This document shows, in pieces, positions 16,631 through 25,715 of a stretch of 64,000 nt of DNA. The stretch spans positions 38,783 through 102,782 of the forward strand of contig JAUYPV010000002.1 of the NCBI GenBank assembly GCA_030697555.1, read 5' to 3'. The notes beneath the pieces were generated by a model. That model was not told the origin of the DNA. It was given only the letters and a program-made list of their open reading frames with translations, and made no database searches. Source of the stretch: Hyphomonadaceae bacterium. Lineage in GTDB: Bacteria; Pseudomonadota; Alphaproteobacteria; Caulobacterales; Hyphomonadaceae. A program made the translations under genes and the position numbers. Numbering within the stretch: the first letter of the stretch is position 1; each line of letters begins with the position of its first letter.

Positions 16631-18952
16631 GTGAATCCGCTCGGATACGGAAGGATTCTGTTTTTGGGGACACGAGCGTCGAGGGGCCCGAAGGCGCAGT
16701 CTGCGCCTAAGCCGCGCGGTGCGGTCCCCGTCGGCATGCTCTGCGTCCTGATGCTCGCCTTTGGCGGGTCGCTGGCCCTGAAGGCCCTGGAAGAACGGCA
16801 ATCTTCGGACAGCGTTATCCTCACGCAGCAGACACGGGAAGCCGAAACTCTCGCTGGCCATGTTCGAGCCGAGCTGATTGCTTCGCGGGCGCGCATGGAG
16901 GGCTTGCTACTAACGGGCGCTTCGCTGGAAGCGATCCGTCGCGGTGTTCCGTTCGACGCCGTCAGCGAGCGCCAGCCGCCCGCCGGGGTCTGGGCCCAGC
17001 TGGCCGACAAGGAAGGTGTTCGGGTCTTCGCCCAGGACAGCCGGGGCAGGTGGACTTCTGGCGTCCGCGCCAGTGTGGCCCTGATGCCGGAGGCGCTCGA
17101 TGGCCGCAGCTTTTACCTGACCCCTGCGACCAGCGCGGTTCTCAGTGTTCGTTTCGAACAGGTTGACTTCAAGCGCTCGGCCGTTGCGTGCGCTCCGGTA
17201 TCGAATGCCGGCATCGCCGCTTGTGTCTTCCGGCCGACGCCGCTGGTCGATTTCGGCGATCTGAATCGCATCGTGATCTATGGCTTGCTCCTGGCCGCCC
17301 CCGCGCTGGCGGTCTTCGGCCTGGTCGGCACGATCAGGCGGCTGCAGCGCGAGAAGAGCGAAGCACAGGCCGCGATACCTGCGCCCACGGCACTTGCGGC
17401 GTCATCCTGGCGCGGCTTTGAAGTCGCGGGGCAGATCGGCCTCTGGCGATGGGATCCGGTGACACAACTGCTCACGATCGGTCAGGAAGCGGCTTCGCTC
17501 GTCGGCGCGCTTCGGCATGGCGAGATGACGCTCGATGAGTTCTGCTCGATGATCGCGGATGACGATCGCCGCCGCGTGCAGAGCGCGCTTGAGCTTGCCG
17601 AACCTGTGCGTCAGATCAATGCCGCCTTCCAGGGCGCCGGACGCTCTTCCGGGAAATACTTCGAGATGATCGGCGGCGCAGGGGCCGCCGATGGCGCGTT
17701 CTCCGGCGCCATCCTCAACGTCACCGACCGCATTCAGGGGCAGCACCGCTCCCGCCGCGCCGAGGCGCTGGCCCGCACTGCGCTCGACGCGCATCCGGGT
17801 CCCTTCGCTGTCTGGGACAACCGCAAACGTCTCACACACTGGAACGCGGCGTTCGCGCGCGTCTTCAATCTCGACAAAACCGTGGTGCAGGCAGGCGCAT
17901 CCTACGACTTCGTCATGGCCGAGCTGACCAAGTTCGTCCGCGTCGAACGCCCGCTTGGCGATGACGCAAACGCCCGCGAAATGCTGCTGCTTTCGGATCA
18001 GTGGGTCAGGCTGGTCGACCGGCGCACCGCCAGCGGCGGCCTGATCACCGTCGGCCTCGACATCTCGAACCTGAAGCGCCAGGAAGCCTCGCTCCAGCGC
18101 TCGGAGCGCCGGCTGAAAGCAATGGTGGTGGAGCTTGAGCGCACCAAGGGACAAGCGCAGGAACTCGCCGAGAAATACGCGGATCAGAAATCCCGCGCCG
18201 AGCGCGCCAACCACACCAAAGGCGCCTTCCTCGCTAACATGAGCCACGAACTGCGTACACCACTCACCCACATCAACGGCTTCTCCGAGATGATGGCGGG
18301 CGAGATCTACGGCCCGCTCGGTGACGTGCGCTACAAGGACTACGCAGATGCGATCCTCCAGTCCGGCCAACACCTTCTCGACCTGATCAACGACATTCTC
18401 GACATGTCGAAGATCGAAGCCGGCAAAATGACGCTGCAGTCGCGCCTGATCGATGCTTCGGAAGCCGTCGATGCCGCGATTCGCCTGATCCGCCGCCGCG
18501 CGACCGACCGGCAGGTGTCGCTGATCTTCGATCCTGACGACGACCTACCGGATATCAACGGCGATCACCGCGCCATCAAACAGATGACGCTCAATCTCAT
18601 CGCCAATGCGATCAAGTTCACGGATCCCGGCGGTGAGATCAAAGTCACCGTAGGCGTCGAGAAACAGTGGTTGGCGATCCGGGTGGCGGATACCGGCGTC
18701 GGCATTCCACCCGAAGACCTGCCGCGCTTGGGCCAGCCTTTCGAGCAGGCGGGCAAGGACGACACCCGCAATCCCGGCGGGACAGGTCTTGGCCTCGCAC
18801 TCACCAAATCCTTCGCCGAAATGCACGGCGGCTATCTGACGATCGAGAGCACGCTTGGCGTGGGCACCACAGTTTCGATCTTCCTGCCGCTGATAGCGGA
18901 ATCCGGCTCGGCTACGCCAGCCCCACCCGGACGCGAACGCGCCAGCGTCTGA
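16631..18952 (+). CDS. PleC/DivJ-like membrane sensor histidine kinase
   Basis: Hybrid-free sensor kinase/phosphatase of 773 residues. One membrane segment lies near residues 35-52 (VGMLCVLMLAFGGSLAL), then a periplasmic domain of about 165 residues and a second segment near 215-235. A PAS-type region and a coiled coil (LERTKGQAQELAEKYADQ) precede the HisKA domain, with phospho-acceptor His539 in FLANMSHELRTPLTHINGFSEMM. The HATPase domain has N-box NLIANAIKFT, G1 DTGVGIP and G2 GGTGLGLAL. The H-box, the ISEMM/YGPLGD stretch and the two-segment layout match PleC of Caulobacter, which controls DivK and PleD phosphorylation. The CtrA box upstream fits. Calling it the pleC orthologue rather than another DivJ/PleC paralogue would need a tree. 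Confidence 0.85.
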   Translation: MNPLGYGRILFLGTRASRGPKAQSAPKPRGAVPVGMLCVLMLAFGGSLALKALEERQSSDSVILTQQTREAETLAGHVRAELIASRARMEGLLLTGASLEAIRRGVPFDAVSERQPPAGVWAQLADKEGVRVFAQDSRGRWTSGVRASVALMPEALDGRSFYLTPATSAVLSVRFEQVDFKRSAVACAPVSNAGIAACVFRPTPLVDFGDLNRIVIYGLLLAAPALAVFGLVGTIRRLQREKSEAQAAIPAPTALAASSWRGFEVAGQIGLWRWDPVTQLLTIGQEAASLVGALRHGEMTLDEFCSMIADDDRRRVQSALELAEPVRQINAAFQGAGRSSGKYFEMIGGAGAADGAFSGAILNVTDRIQGQHRSRRAEALARTALDAHPGPFAVWDNRKRLTHWNAAFARVFNLDKTVVQAGASYDFVMAELTKFVRVERPLGDDANAREMLLLSDQWVRLVDRRTASGGLITVGLDISNLKRQEASLQRSERRLKAMVVELERTKGQAQELAEKYADQKSRAERANHTKGAFLANMSHELRTPLTHINGFSEMMAGEIYGPLGDVRYKDYADAILQSGQHLLDLINDILDMSKIEAGKMTLQSRLIDASEAVDAAIRLIRRRATDRQVSLIFDPDDDLPDINGDHRAIKQMTLNLIANAIKFTDPGGEIKVTVGVEKQWLAIRVADTGVGIPPEDLPRLGQPFEQAGKDDTRNPGGTGLGLALTKSFAEMHGGYLTIESTLGVGTTVSIFLPLIAESGSATPAPPGRERASV

Positions 18953-18970
18953 TCGGTTTCCTGGGATTTC

Positions 18971-19561
18971 CTAGTTCGTCTTTGCGGGCGCTGGCTCGCC
19001 ACCGGTCGTGACCGAGGCGGGCGGCTTGTCGACGGGCTTGCCGTCGCCCTTCACGCCATCACCACGACCCTTGCTAGGGGGGCGATCGCGATCCGTGCGT
19101 TGCACACGCGCATTGAATGGCGTCAGCAGGCCGACGGCTGCGGTCGCCCGCGCTTCCGGCGGCATCTTGCCGAGATGGCTGATGAGAATGTCCTCGGCGC
19201 TCTGCTGCATGCGTTGTTCACGCGTCTGGAAGATCGTGACCGCATCGCGCAACTTTGCTTCGTCGAACGGTTCCGCCAGCGCGGCGTCGTAAACGGCTTT
19301 TCCTGCCTCGCCCAGACGCTTGCGCTCTCCATCAAGCGCCACCCAGCGATCACGGAACTGCTGGCGCAGCTCCTTGCGGTCGCTGTCCGGAAGCTGCGCC
19401 CAGGCCGCCGCGACCACGTCCGACGTCGGTCCATAGCGCTCGAACTGGCTGGTCACCGGCGGCTTGTTTTGCTTGTTCGCAAGCTGTCCGCCGACAATGC
19501 CGAGAAGCGCCGCGTTGACTGCCAGCGATCCGATCAGGAACAGGGACGTCTTGGAGGGCAT
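18971..19561 (-). CDS. Periplasmic heavy-metal sensor/resistance-like protein
   Basis: The 196-residue product has an N-terminal signal anchor (SLFLIGSLAVNAALLGIVGGQL) and a helical periplasmic domain with LPDSDRKELRQQFRDRW, LAEPFDEAKLRDAVTIF and TREQRMQQSAEDIL. This is the pattern of the Metal_resist/CnrX-ZraP-CpxP group of LTxxQ-related sensors. The tail is long, low-complexity and Pro/Lys/Gly-rich. It is the third gene of an operon with an ECF sigma factor and its anti-sigma factor (7-base gap), so it probably modulates that anti-sigma factor in the periplasm in response to metal or envelope stress. The ligand is unknown. Confidence 0.72.
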   Translation of the reverse strand: MPSKTSLFLIGSLAVNAALLGIVGGQLANKQNKPPVTSQFERYGPTSDVVAAAWAQLPDSDRKELRQQFRDRWVALDGERKRLGEAGKAVYDAALAEPFDEAKLRDAVTIFQTREQRMQQSAEDILISHLGKMPPEARATAAVGLLTPFNARVQRTDRDRPPSKGRGDGVKGDGKPVDKPPASVTTGGEPAPAKTN

Positions 19562-19568
19562 GACGCGC

Positions 19569-20030
19569 CTAGTTCTCCGGCTCGTTCATTGCGCTCAGGA
19601 ACACGGCGCCGGCGCCGGCTCCCTGGAGCGACAACATCTGATACTCAGTCGGATTGGCCGGTTGCTCCGGCTCGCCCGCATAACCGGCGGCGAAGCCAAG
19701 CGCCAGCGAAGCCGCGATTGCTCCGCCGGTCGCCCATTGCGGCACATTCCATTTGCCGAACGCCCCGATCCGGGCTCGCGCCCTGTGGCGGTCCGGCGAA
19801 GACGAAATCACACTGGTTTCAAGCGCGATAGAAGCCGGCGCATCCTTCTCAAGCGCCAACAGATGATCGAACGCCCGCTCACTTTCCCAAATGTCCTTGA
19901 TCCGGTGCGGTGCGACTTCCAGAAAGGCTTCCGCCGATGCGCGTTCGTCTTCCGGCCAACGCGACAATTCAGCGCCGTAGGCGCTGACCAGATTCATGAA
20001 ACGAGCTTCGTTCATCATCCGCTCCGTCAA
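19569..20030 (-). CDS. Anti-sigma factor (single-pass membrane)
   Basis: The 153-residue protein has an N-terminal cytoplasmic helical part (ARFMNLVSAYGAELSRWPEDERASAEAFL), one membrane segment near residues 100-118 (TGGAIAASLALGFAAGYAG) and a short periplasmic tail. The AELSRWPE signature is common in alphaproteobacterial anti-sigma-like proteins paired with ECF genes. Its start overlaps the sigma-factor stop by 4 bases (ATGA), the normal arrangement for a sigma/anti-sigma pair. There is no zinc-binding HxxxCxxC motif, so it is not a ZAS-type anti-sigma factor. Confidence 0.78.
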   Translation of the reverse strand: MTERMMNEARFMNLVSAYGAELSRWPEDERASAEAFLEVAPHRIKDIWESERAFDHLLALEKDAPASIALETSVISSSPDRHRARARIGAFGKWNVPQWATGGAIAASLALGFAAGYAGEPEQPANPTEYQMLSLQGAGAGAVFLSAMNEPEN

Positions 20031-20593
20031 CCTGTCTCGATCCCGCTCATCAGGTCTGCTCTCTCCTGAGAGAGCTCCGCCTTGAGCGTCCTGCGGGCCC
20101 GGGACAGAAGGCTCTCAAGGGCGTCAACGCTGACGCCCAGGATTTCCGCAGCTTCGATATTCGTCCGTTCCTGGTAGTAGCAAAGCACCAGCGCGGCGCG
20201 CTGACGCTCCGGAAGTTTCTGCAAGGACTCGCGCACCCGGTCACGCCGTTGGCGATCATCCAGCGCCTTGGTCGCAGAGGCGCGTATGTCCGGCGTCTCG
20301 GGAGAAATCTCCCCGCCCTGCCGACCGCTGCGGCGCAACCTGTCCAAGCAGAGGTTCATCGCCACTCTGTGCATCCAGGTTTCAAATTTTGCCTGCCCTG
20401 GCTTCCATGCCGCGGCGTGTTTCCAGACGCGAAGGAAGACTTCCTGCGCAACATCCTCGGCTTCTGCGTGATCGCCCAGCATGCGCCGAGCGAGCCCGAC
20501 CATTCTGGGGAGATGACGGCGAACGAGTTCGGACGCGGCGCGTTTATCGCCGGCGCCGACACGGCGCACCAATTCCTCGTCTGGATCCCGCAT
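20027..20593 (-). CDS. ECF-family RNA polymerase sigma factor
   Basis: Sigma-70 family protein of 188 residues with only regions 2 and 4. Region 2 reads LVRRHLPRMVGLARRMLGDHAEAEDVAQEVFLRVWKHA, including the 2.2 polymerase-binding core. Region 2.4 follows (KFETWMHRVAMNLCLDRLRR), then a linker. Region 4 has LPERQRAALVLCYYQERTNIEAAEILGVSVDALESLLSRAR, the helix-turn-helix that reads the -35 element. It is the first gene of a sigma/anti-sigma/metal-sensor-like operon and is probably autoregulated from the 165-base gap upstream, which holds no gene. Confidence 0.93.
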   Translation of the reverse strand: MRDPDEELVRRVGAGDKRAASELVRRHLPRMVGLARRMLGDHAEAEDVAQEVFLRVWKHAAAWKPGQAKFETWMHRVAMNLCLDRLRRSGRQGGEISPETPDIRASATKALDDRQRRDRVRESLQKLPERQRAALVLCYYQERTNIEAAEILGVSVDALESLLSRARRTLKAELSQERADLMSGIETG

Positions 20594-20758
20594 GGCCTGG
20601 AAGCCAACTCCGAGAAACGCTTCGCCCGGCCGATTGGCCAGTCCACCAAAGCTGTACTGCTCTCCACGTTATGCATCCTGCCGCGGCATTTGCCGAGCGT
20701 TACTTGCTCTCTGCGGAGCCTGTCTCAGCGCGCCTCGGCTACTCCTGTGTCCTGCATT

Positions 20759-23596
20759 TCAAACGTCTGGACGCCCCTCTTCCGTCGTAAGAGGGCCGAG
20801 TTTCCAGTGACGTAACCCAGCCACAGCGCCCTGGACGCGGCCAAGGCTGGCCTCCAGGGCGGAAAAGTCCTTGAGTCCCAGATGATTGGCCAGCCAGGCC
20901 TTTAGCCCGGCCGAAGCCTTTTCCGGGTCGAAAGAATCGCCCGCGGCAATCCTCAGGGCCTGCTGAAGGTTGAGCTGCAGGGTCAGGCCCGCCTGCAGGA
21001 TTTCGGCCTCCCCGGAACTGAGTCGTCCCGCCCTCGCCAGCGCTTCGATCGCCCTGGTCAAGGAGGGGTGCACCGCCTCCGGAGCGCTCCCAGCCGCCAG
21101 AAGGATCGCGTGCTGGACGACGAACTCGATGTCGACCAGGCCGCCGGACGCGAGCTTCACGTCCCAGCGCGATTTCGCGGGGCGCTCTCTGGCCATGCGG
21201 CGGCGCATGTCGGCGACATCAGCCGTGATCTTGGGATCGGCACTCTTGAGCCTGATCGCCTCGCGCCCCACCTGGACGATCCGCCGGCACAGCTCCGGAT
21301 CGCCAGCCACGGGCCGCAGCCGCGTAAGCGCCATGAACTCCCACGTCCACGCCTCGCCACGGTAGTAGTTCTCGTATGACGAAAAGCGGACGGCCACCGG
21401 CCCTGCTCGACCAGAAGGCCTGAGCTGCATGTCCACCTCGTAGAGCAGGCCTTCCTCGGTCGGCGCCGACAGGGCTGAAATCAACCGCTGCACGAAACGC
21501 GGCGCCAGCACTCCGCCAGTCGCGTCCTCTGGCTCATAGATCAACATCAAATCGAGGTCCGACGAGACAGTGAGTTCCCTGCCCCCGAACTTGCCGAGCG
21601 CGCATACCGCCCATTTGCCCACCGACCCCGAAAACCGTGATTGCACGTCCATCTCACAAGCATCCGCCAGCACCGCGACGCATGCATCCGCCAGATCGGC
21701 ATACGCCGCCCCTGCCTCCGCCGATCGGATCGTTCCGCGTAGCAACTGGTAACCGATGCGAAACGCTTCCTCACGATGGAATCGACGCGCCACATTGAGC
21801 TGCCCCTCAAACCCATCGGCGCGCGCCAACTGCTCTCGTAACCTCTTTTCGCGCGACCCCCGCTCGTCCGACGACACCGGCGCGCGGAAGGATGGTTCCA
21901 GCATGGAATCCATCAGCGCCGGCCTCCGCGCCAAGTCTGCGGCAAGCTTGGGCGCGAACGTCATCGTCTCGATCAGGTCTCGCGCCAGCGCAGGCTCTGC
22001 CAGCATCAGCGACATGACCTGCACGCCGGATCCTAGCGAGGAGAAAAACTCGTGGAACCGCTCAAAAGCTGCGTCCGGCTCGCCAACCTCCGACATCACC
22101 GCCAGCAGCCGCGGCCCCAGCGACGTCAGCAATTGCTGCGCACGCGCCGAGCGCGTCGCCGGGATCGCACCCCGGTGCCACTGCTGAAACACATGAATGA
22201 TCCGCGAGGGATCACTGAAGCCCATCGCCTTCAGTGTCGCAACCGTCCCCGGGTCGTCATCGACGCCTGTGAATACGAGGTTCCCCGCTTCGCCCGACAG
22301 CCGCTCCTCGGTCGCGAAAAGGTTCGAGTAGACGCCATGCACACGCACGCGCACGCGCGCGATGTCAGCCTCGAACAACGATACGTCGCTATACCCAGAC
22401 AGCACCGCGATCTCGGCGCGCTTCTGCACCCTGTCCGGCAGGTGATGTGTCTGCTCGTCATTGACCATCTGTATGCGGTGCTCCAGCGACCGCAGATAGT
22501 CATAGGCAATTACAAGTTCGTCCCTCACCTCCGCCGCGACCACATCCGTTTCGACCATCGCCTTCAGCGCATCCTTGGTCCGCGGCGCCCGCAATTGCGG
22601 AAACCGCCCGCCGAGAATGAGCTGCTGAACCTGCGTAAAGAACTCGATCTCCCGCACGCCTCCGCGTCCAAGCTTCACGTCGAAATCCGGCTCAGCCAGC
22701 TCTGCATGCCCGCCATGCGAGTGGATCTGGCGCTTGATCGAATGGATGTCCGCGATCGCCCAGTAGTCGAGATGCCGCCGCCACACATAAGGCTGCAGCT
22801 CCTTGAGATAGTCTTCGCCCGTCTTTTGGTCGCCTGCGCACACTCGCGCCTTGATGTGCGCCATCCGCTCCCAGTTCTGCCCGACGCTCTCGTAGTAGCC
22901 AGTCGCATACTGGGTCGAGATCGCCGGTGCCGTTGACGCCGGATCGGGTCGCAGCCGCAGGTCGGTGCGAAACACATATCCATCCGCCGTGCGCTCTTCC
23001 ATGATCCGCACGAGATCGCGCGTCAGGCGCACCATCGCTTCCTTCGCCCGCGAGCCCTCGACCGGCAGCACGTCGAGATCAAACAGCACAATCAGGTCGA
23101 CATCGCTGGAATAGTTGAGCTCCCGCGCCCCCATCTTGCCCATGGCCAGGACGAACAGGCCCGGCAAATCGCCGCTGTCCTTCCTCTCACCCAGCTTGCC
23201 CGAAGCCTGCGCCGTGCGGATCGCGAGCCGCAGCGCCGCGTCCACAGAAGCATCCGCCAGCCGCGTCAGGCGCTCGACGACGTCGTCCAGCTTCCACACG
23301 CCGCCAAGATCAGCTCCGGCGATGATCAGATGCGCCGCCTCTTTCGCCCGCCGCATGATGCGCATCGGCGCATCGAGTCCGCCTCTCATCCCACCTGCTT
23401 GATGAATTTCCATGAGGCGCGCTTCAAGCGCCGCTTCCGGCCCGGCCGACTTCAGTCGTTCCAGCACTTCCGGAAATCGTCCGCAAAGGCGCGCCAGATA
23501 CGGCGAATAGGGCGCCGCAAGCTCCAGCGCTCGCACCGCATTGCCTTCCGCGCCGCCCAGCGCACCTAGCCCCAACATTCCAAGCCGACCGGTCAT
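20759..23596 (-). CDS. glnE: Bifunctional glutamine synthetase adenylyltransferase/deadenylase
   Basis: Controls glutamine synthetase by adding AMP (C-terminal domain) or phosphorolytically removing it (N-terminal domain), as directed by PII and glutamine. The 945-residue length is typical. Both nucleotidyltransferase centres are present: the N-terminal one as GKMGARELNYSSDVDLIVLFD and the C-terminal one as GKFGGRELTVSSDLDLMLIYE, each with the G-G-x-E-L...S-D-x-D pattern. KLGRGGVREIEFFTQ and KLASGGLVDIEFVVQ mark the two GlnE helical repeats. It lies 46 bases after a sensor-kinase gene, an order seen in other alphaproteobacteria. Confidence 0.96.
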   Translation of the reverse strand: MTGRLGMLGLGALGGAEGNAVRALELAAPYSPYLARLCGRFPEVLERLKSAGPEAALEARLMEIHQAGGMRGGLDAPMRIMRRAKEAAHLIIAGADLGGVWKLDDVVERLTRLADASVDAALRLAIRTAQASGKLGERKDSGDLPGLFVLAMGKMGARELNYSSDVDLIVLFDLDVLPVEGSRAKEAMVRLTRDLVRIMEERTADGYVFRTDLRLRPDPASTAPAISTQYATGYYESVGQNWERMAHIKARVCAGDQKTGEDYLKELQPYVWRRHLDYWAIADIHSIKRQIHSHGGHAELAEPDFDVKLGRGGVREIEFFTQVQQLILGGRFPQLRAPRTKDALKAMVETDVVAAEVRDELVIAYDYLRSLEHRIQMVNDEQTHHLPDRVQKRAEIAVLSGYSDVSLFEADIARVRVRVHGVYSNLFATEERLSGEAGNLVFTGVDDDPGTVATLKAMGFSDPSRIIHVFQQWHRGAIPATRSARAQQLLTSLGPRLLAVMSEVGEPDAAFERFHEFFSSLGSGVQVMSLMLAEPALARDLIETMTFAPKLAADLARRPALMDSMLEPSFRAPVSSDERGSREKRLREQLARADGFEGQLNVARRFHREEAFRIGYQLLRGTIRSAEAGAAYADLADACVAVLADACEMDVQSRFSGSVGKWAVCALGKFGGRELTVSSDLDLMLIYEPEDATGGVLAPRFVQRLISALSAPTEEGLLYEVDMQLRPSGRAGPVAVRFSSYENYYRGEAWTWEFMALTRLRPVAGDPELCRRIVQVGREAIRLKSADPKITADVADMRRRMARERPAKSRWDVKLASGGLVDIEFVVQHAILLAAGSAPEAVHPSLTRAIEALARAGRLSSGEAEILQAGLTLQLNLQQALRIAAGDSFDPEKASAGLKAWLANHLGLKDFSALEASLGRVQGAVAGLRHWKLGPLTTEEGRPDV

Positions 23597-23642
23597 GCCG
23601 GCAACCTAGCGCGCCTCGGGCGATGGTCCATGAAATTGCGGG

Positions 23643-25037
23643 TCATGCCGCCGGCAGAACCAGCGTCGCCTTCAAGCCCGGCCTTCCCGGCAGCCCCAAA
23701 CCATCACCCAGCACAAGACTGCCCGAATGCGCTTCCGCCACCGCAGACGCAAGGCTGAGCCCCAGGCCGCTGCCGGGTTCGCTGCGCGATTGCTCCAACC
23801 GTACGAAACGCTCGATCACCCGTTCCCGGTCCTGTGCAGGAATCCCCGGTCCTGAGTCCGCCACCGAAAGCTCGATATCGCCATTCGCAGCGCGACGCGC
23901 CTTCAGGCGAACATCGCCGCCGCTCGGTGTATACTTCACGGCATTGTCCATCAGGTTCGACATGGCCTGGGCAATGAGGTCGCGGTCGGCCAGCACGTAG
24001 AGATCCGGCTCGCACGCATACTCGAACGAAAGCTGCTTTTCCTCGCACACCGGCTGGTAGAGTTCAGCCAGTTCGTTGGTGATGCCCACGACATCGGTGC
24101 GCTTGAACGAACCCGTCGCGCCTGCCTGCACGCGCGACAGGCGCAGAACGGCATTGAACGTGTCGAGCACGCCGTCGACATCGTCGATCGACCGCGCCAG
24201 CGCCTGTCGCGGGCCGTCCGCATTGGTGTCTCGAAGACCACCCTCGAGCCGGTTTCGCAGCCGCGTCAGCGGCGACCTCAGGTCGTGTGCGATAGAATCG
24301 CCCGCCGATCGTGACGAAATGACCAGTCGCTCCAGCTTCGCCAGCATGGCGTTGAGCTGCTCCGAAAGCCGGTCGAACTCGTCGCCGGATCCGAACACAG
24401 GCGCGCGGCGCGAAAGATCGCCCGCCATGACCACCTCTGTCGTCTTGGCCAGCTGTTCGGCCCGCTGCGCGGCAGATCGTGAGATCACGACACCTCCGAT
24501 CAGCGACAACACGAAACCAACAGCCGCCGATCGCCAGACGACATCGCTGATCCTGCGGTTCATCTCGCCGAGTTCGCCGACGTCGTAGGCGACCATCAGC
24601 ACGCCGCCGTCCGTCAGCCGGGAGATGCGCCCCTGGGCCGACCTGCGGCTGGGCTGTCCATCCGGCGTCCGCGCATCGTAGTCGAAGTTGACGTCCACGA
24701 CCTGCCCCGCCGTCGGCGCCGGCGCCGGCAACACATCGAAGTCCCCAGACGCTTTCACGCCGGAGCCGTCGAGCAACAGGTAGAAGAACTTGCCGCGCGC
24801 CGACGAGCGCTCGATCACCGACTGGTTCAGCCGATCGAAACCGCCGCGATAGGCGGCCGACAATTCCTGGAATTCGGCATTGAGCTCGTTACCGGCCTGC
24901 CGGTCGAGATGACCGGCCGTCTCATAGTAGAGATATGCAAGAAGAGACGCCGTGAAGAGAATGAAGATCGACGCGTGCAGCAGCGCCAGCCGGAACGTTG
25001 TCGTCCGGACCAGCGCCGGCAGGCGGCCGATCTTCAT
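23643..25037 (-). CDS. Membrane sensor histidine kinase (EnvZ/BaeS-like)
   Basis: The 464-residue kinase has membrane segments near residues 14-36 and 165-185 flanking a periplasmic domain, then a HAMP linker (RSAAQRAEQLAKTTEVVMAGDLSRRAPV). The phospho-acceptor His lies in AGDSIAHDLRSPLTRLRNRLE, a H-D-L-R-S/T-P box. The ATPase domain has NLMDNAVKYTPSGG, ADSGPGIP and PGSGLGLSLA. It follows its response regulator by 3 bases, so the two form a cognate pair immediately after a DegP-type protease gene. Envelope-stress sensing is inferred from that neighbour. Confidence 0.9.
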   Translation of the reverse strand: MKIGRLPALVRTTTFRLALLHASIFILFTASLLAYLYYETAGHLDRQAGNELNAEFQELSAAYRGGFDRLNQSVIERSSARGKFFYLLLDGSGVKASGDFDVLPAPAPTAGQVVDVNFDYDARTPDGQPSRRSAQGRISRLTDGGVLMVAYDVGELGEMNRRISDVVWRSAAVGFVLSLIGGVVISRSAAQRAEQLAKTTEVVMAGDLSRRAPVFGSGDEFDRLSEQLNAMLAKLERLVISSRSAGDSIAHDLRSPLTRLRNRLEGGLRDTNADGPRQALARSIDDVDGVLDTFNAVLRLSRVQAGATGSFKRTDVVGITNELAELYQPVCEEKQLSFEYACEPDLYVLADRDLIAQAMSNLMDNAVKYTPSGGDVRLKARRAANGDIELSVADSGPGIPAQDRERVIERFVRLEQSRSEPGSGLGLSLASAVAEAHSGSLVLGDGLGLPGRPGLKATLVLPAA

Positions 25038-25040
25038 GGC

Positions 25041-25712
25041 TTAAGCTTCGAGCCGGTATCCTGCGCCGCGAACGGTGTGCAGCAGGGGGCGTTCGAAGTC
25101 CTTGTCGATCTTCCCTCTGAGACGGGAGACGTGGACATCGATCACGTTGGTCTGGGGATCGAAGTGATAGTCCCAGACCTTCTCCAGCAGCATGGTGCGC
25201 GTGACCACCTGCCCCGCGTGCCGCATGAGGAATTCAAGCAGGCGAAACTCGCGCGGCTGAAGGTCGATCTTCTGGCCGTCGCGCGTGACACTGCGGGCAA
25301 GCAAATCCATCTCCAGCCCGCCGACCGCCAGCTTCGTGGTCGGGATGTCGCCAGTCGCCCGGCGGCCTAGCGCCTCGACGCGCGCAACCAGTTCGCTCGG
25401 CGCATAGGGCTTCACGAGGTAATCGTCGCCGCCGGCCTGCAGGCCCTCGACGCGATGGTCGACCTCGCCCAGCGCCGACAGGAACAGCGCTGGCGCGCGG
25501 CCGCCGCCGTCGCGATAGCTCTTGAGCAGCTTGAGCCCATCCATGCCTGGCAGCATCCGGTCGACCACGAGCGCGTCGTAGTCGCCTGTCCGCGCCTGGT
25601 TGAGACCAGATTCGCCGTCCCCGCAGATATCGACCGCGTGGCCAGCTTCGCTCAGCACGCGTTTCACGAACGACGCAGCGTCTGAATCGTCTTCGATGAC
25701 TATGACTCGCAT
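25041..25712 (-). CDS. OmpR/PhoB-family response regulator
   Basis: The 223-residue protein has a receiver domain with acidic pocket MRVIVIEDDSD, phosphorylation site Asp51 (ALVVDRMLPGMDG) and conserved Lys in YLVKPYAP. A winged-helix DNA-binding domain follows from about residue 125: LQPREFRLLEFLMRHAGQVVTRTMLLEKVW and NVIDVHVSRLRGKIDKDFERPLLHTVRGAGYRLEA. It sits 3 bases after degP and 3 bases before its kinase gene, implying one transcript and likely joint control of protease and sensor. Confidence 0.93.
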   Translation of the reverse strand: MRVIVIEDDSDAASFVKRVLSEAGHAVDICGDGESGLNQARTGDYDALVVDRMLPGMDGLKLLKSYRDGGGRAPALFLSALGEVDHRVEGLQAGGDDYLVKPYAPSELVARVEALGRRATGDIPTTKLAVGGLEMDLLARSVTRDGQKIDLQPREFRLLEFLMRHAGQVVTRTMLLEKVWDYHFDPQTNVIDVHVSRLRGKIDKDFERPLLHTVRGAGYRLEA

Positions 25713-25715
25713 GAC

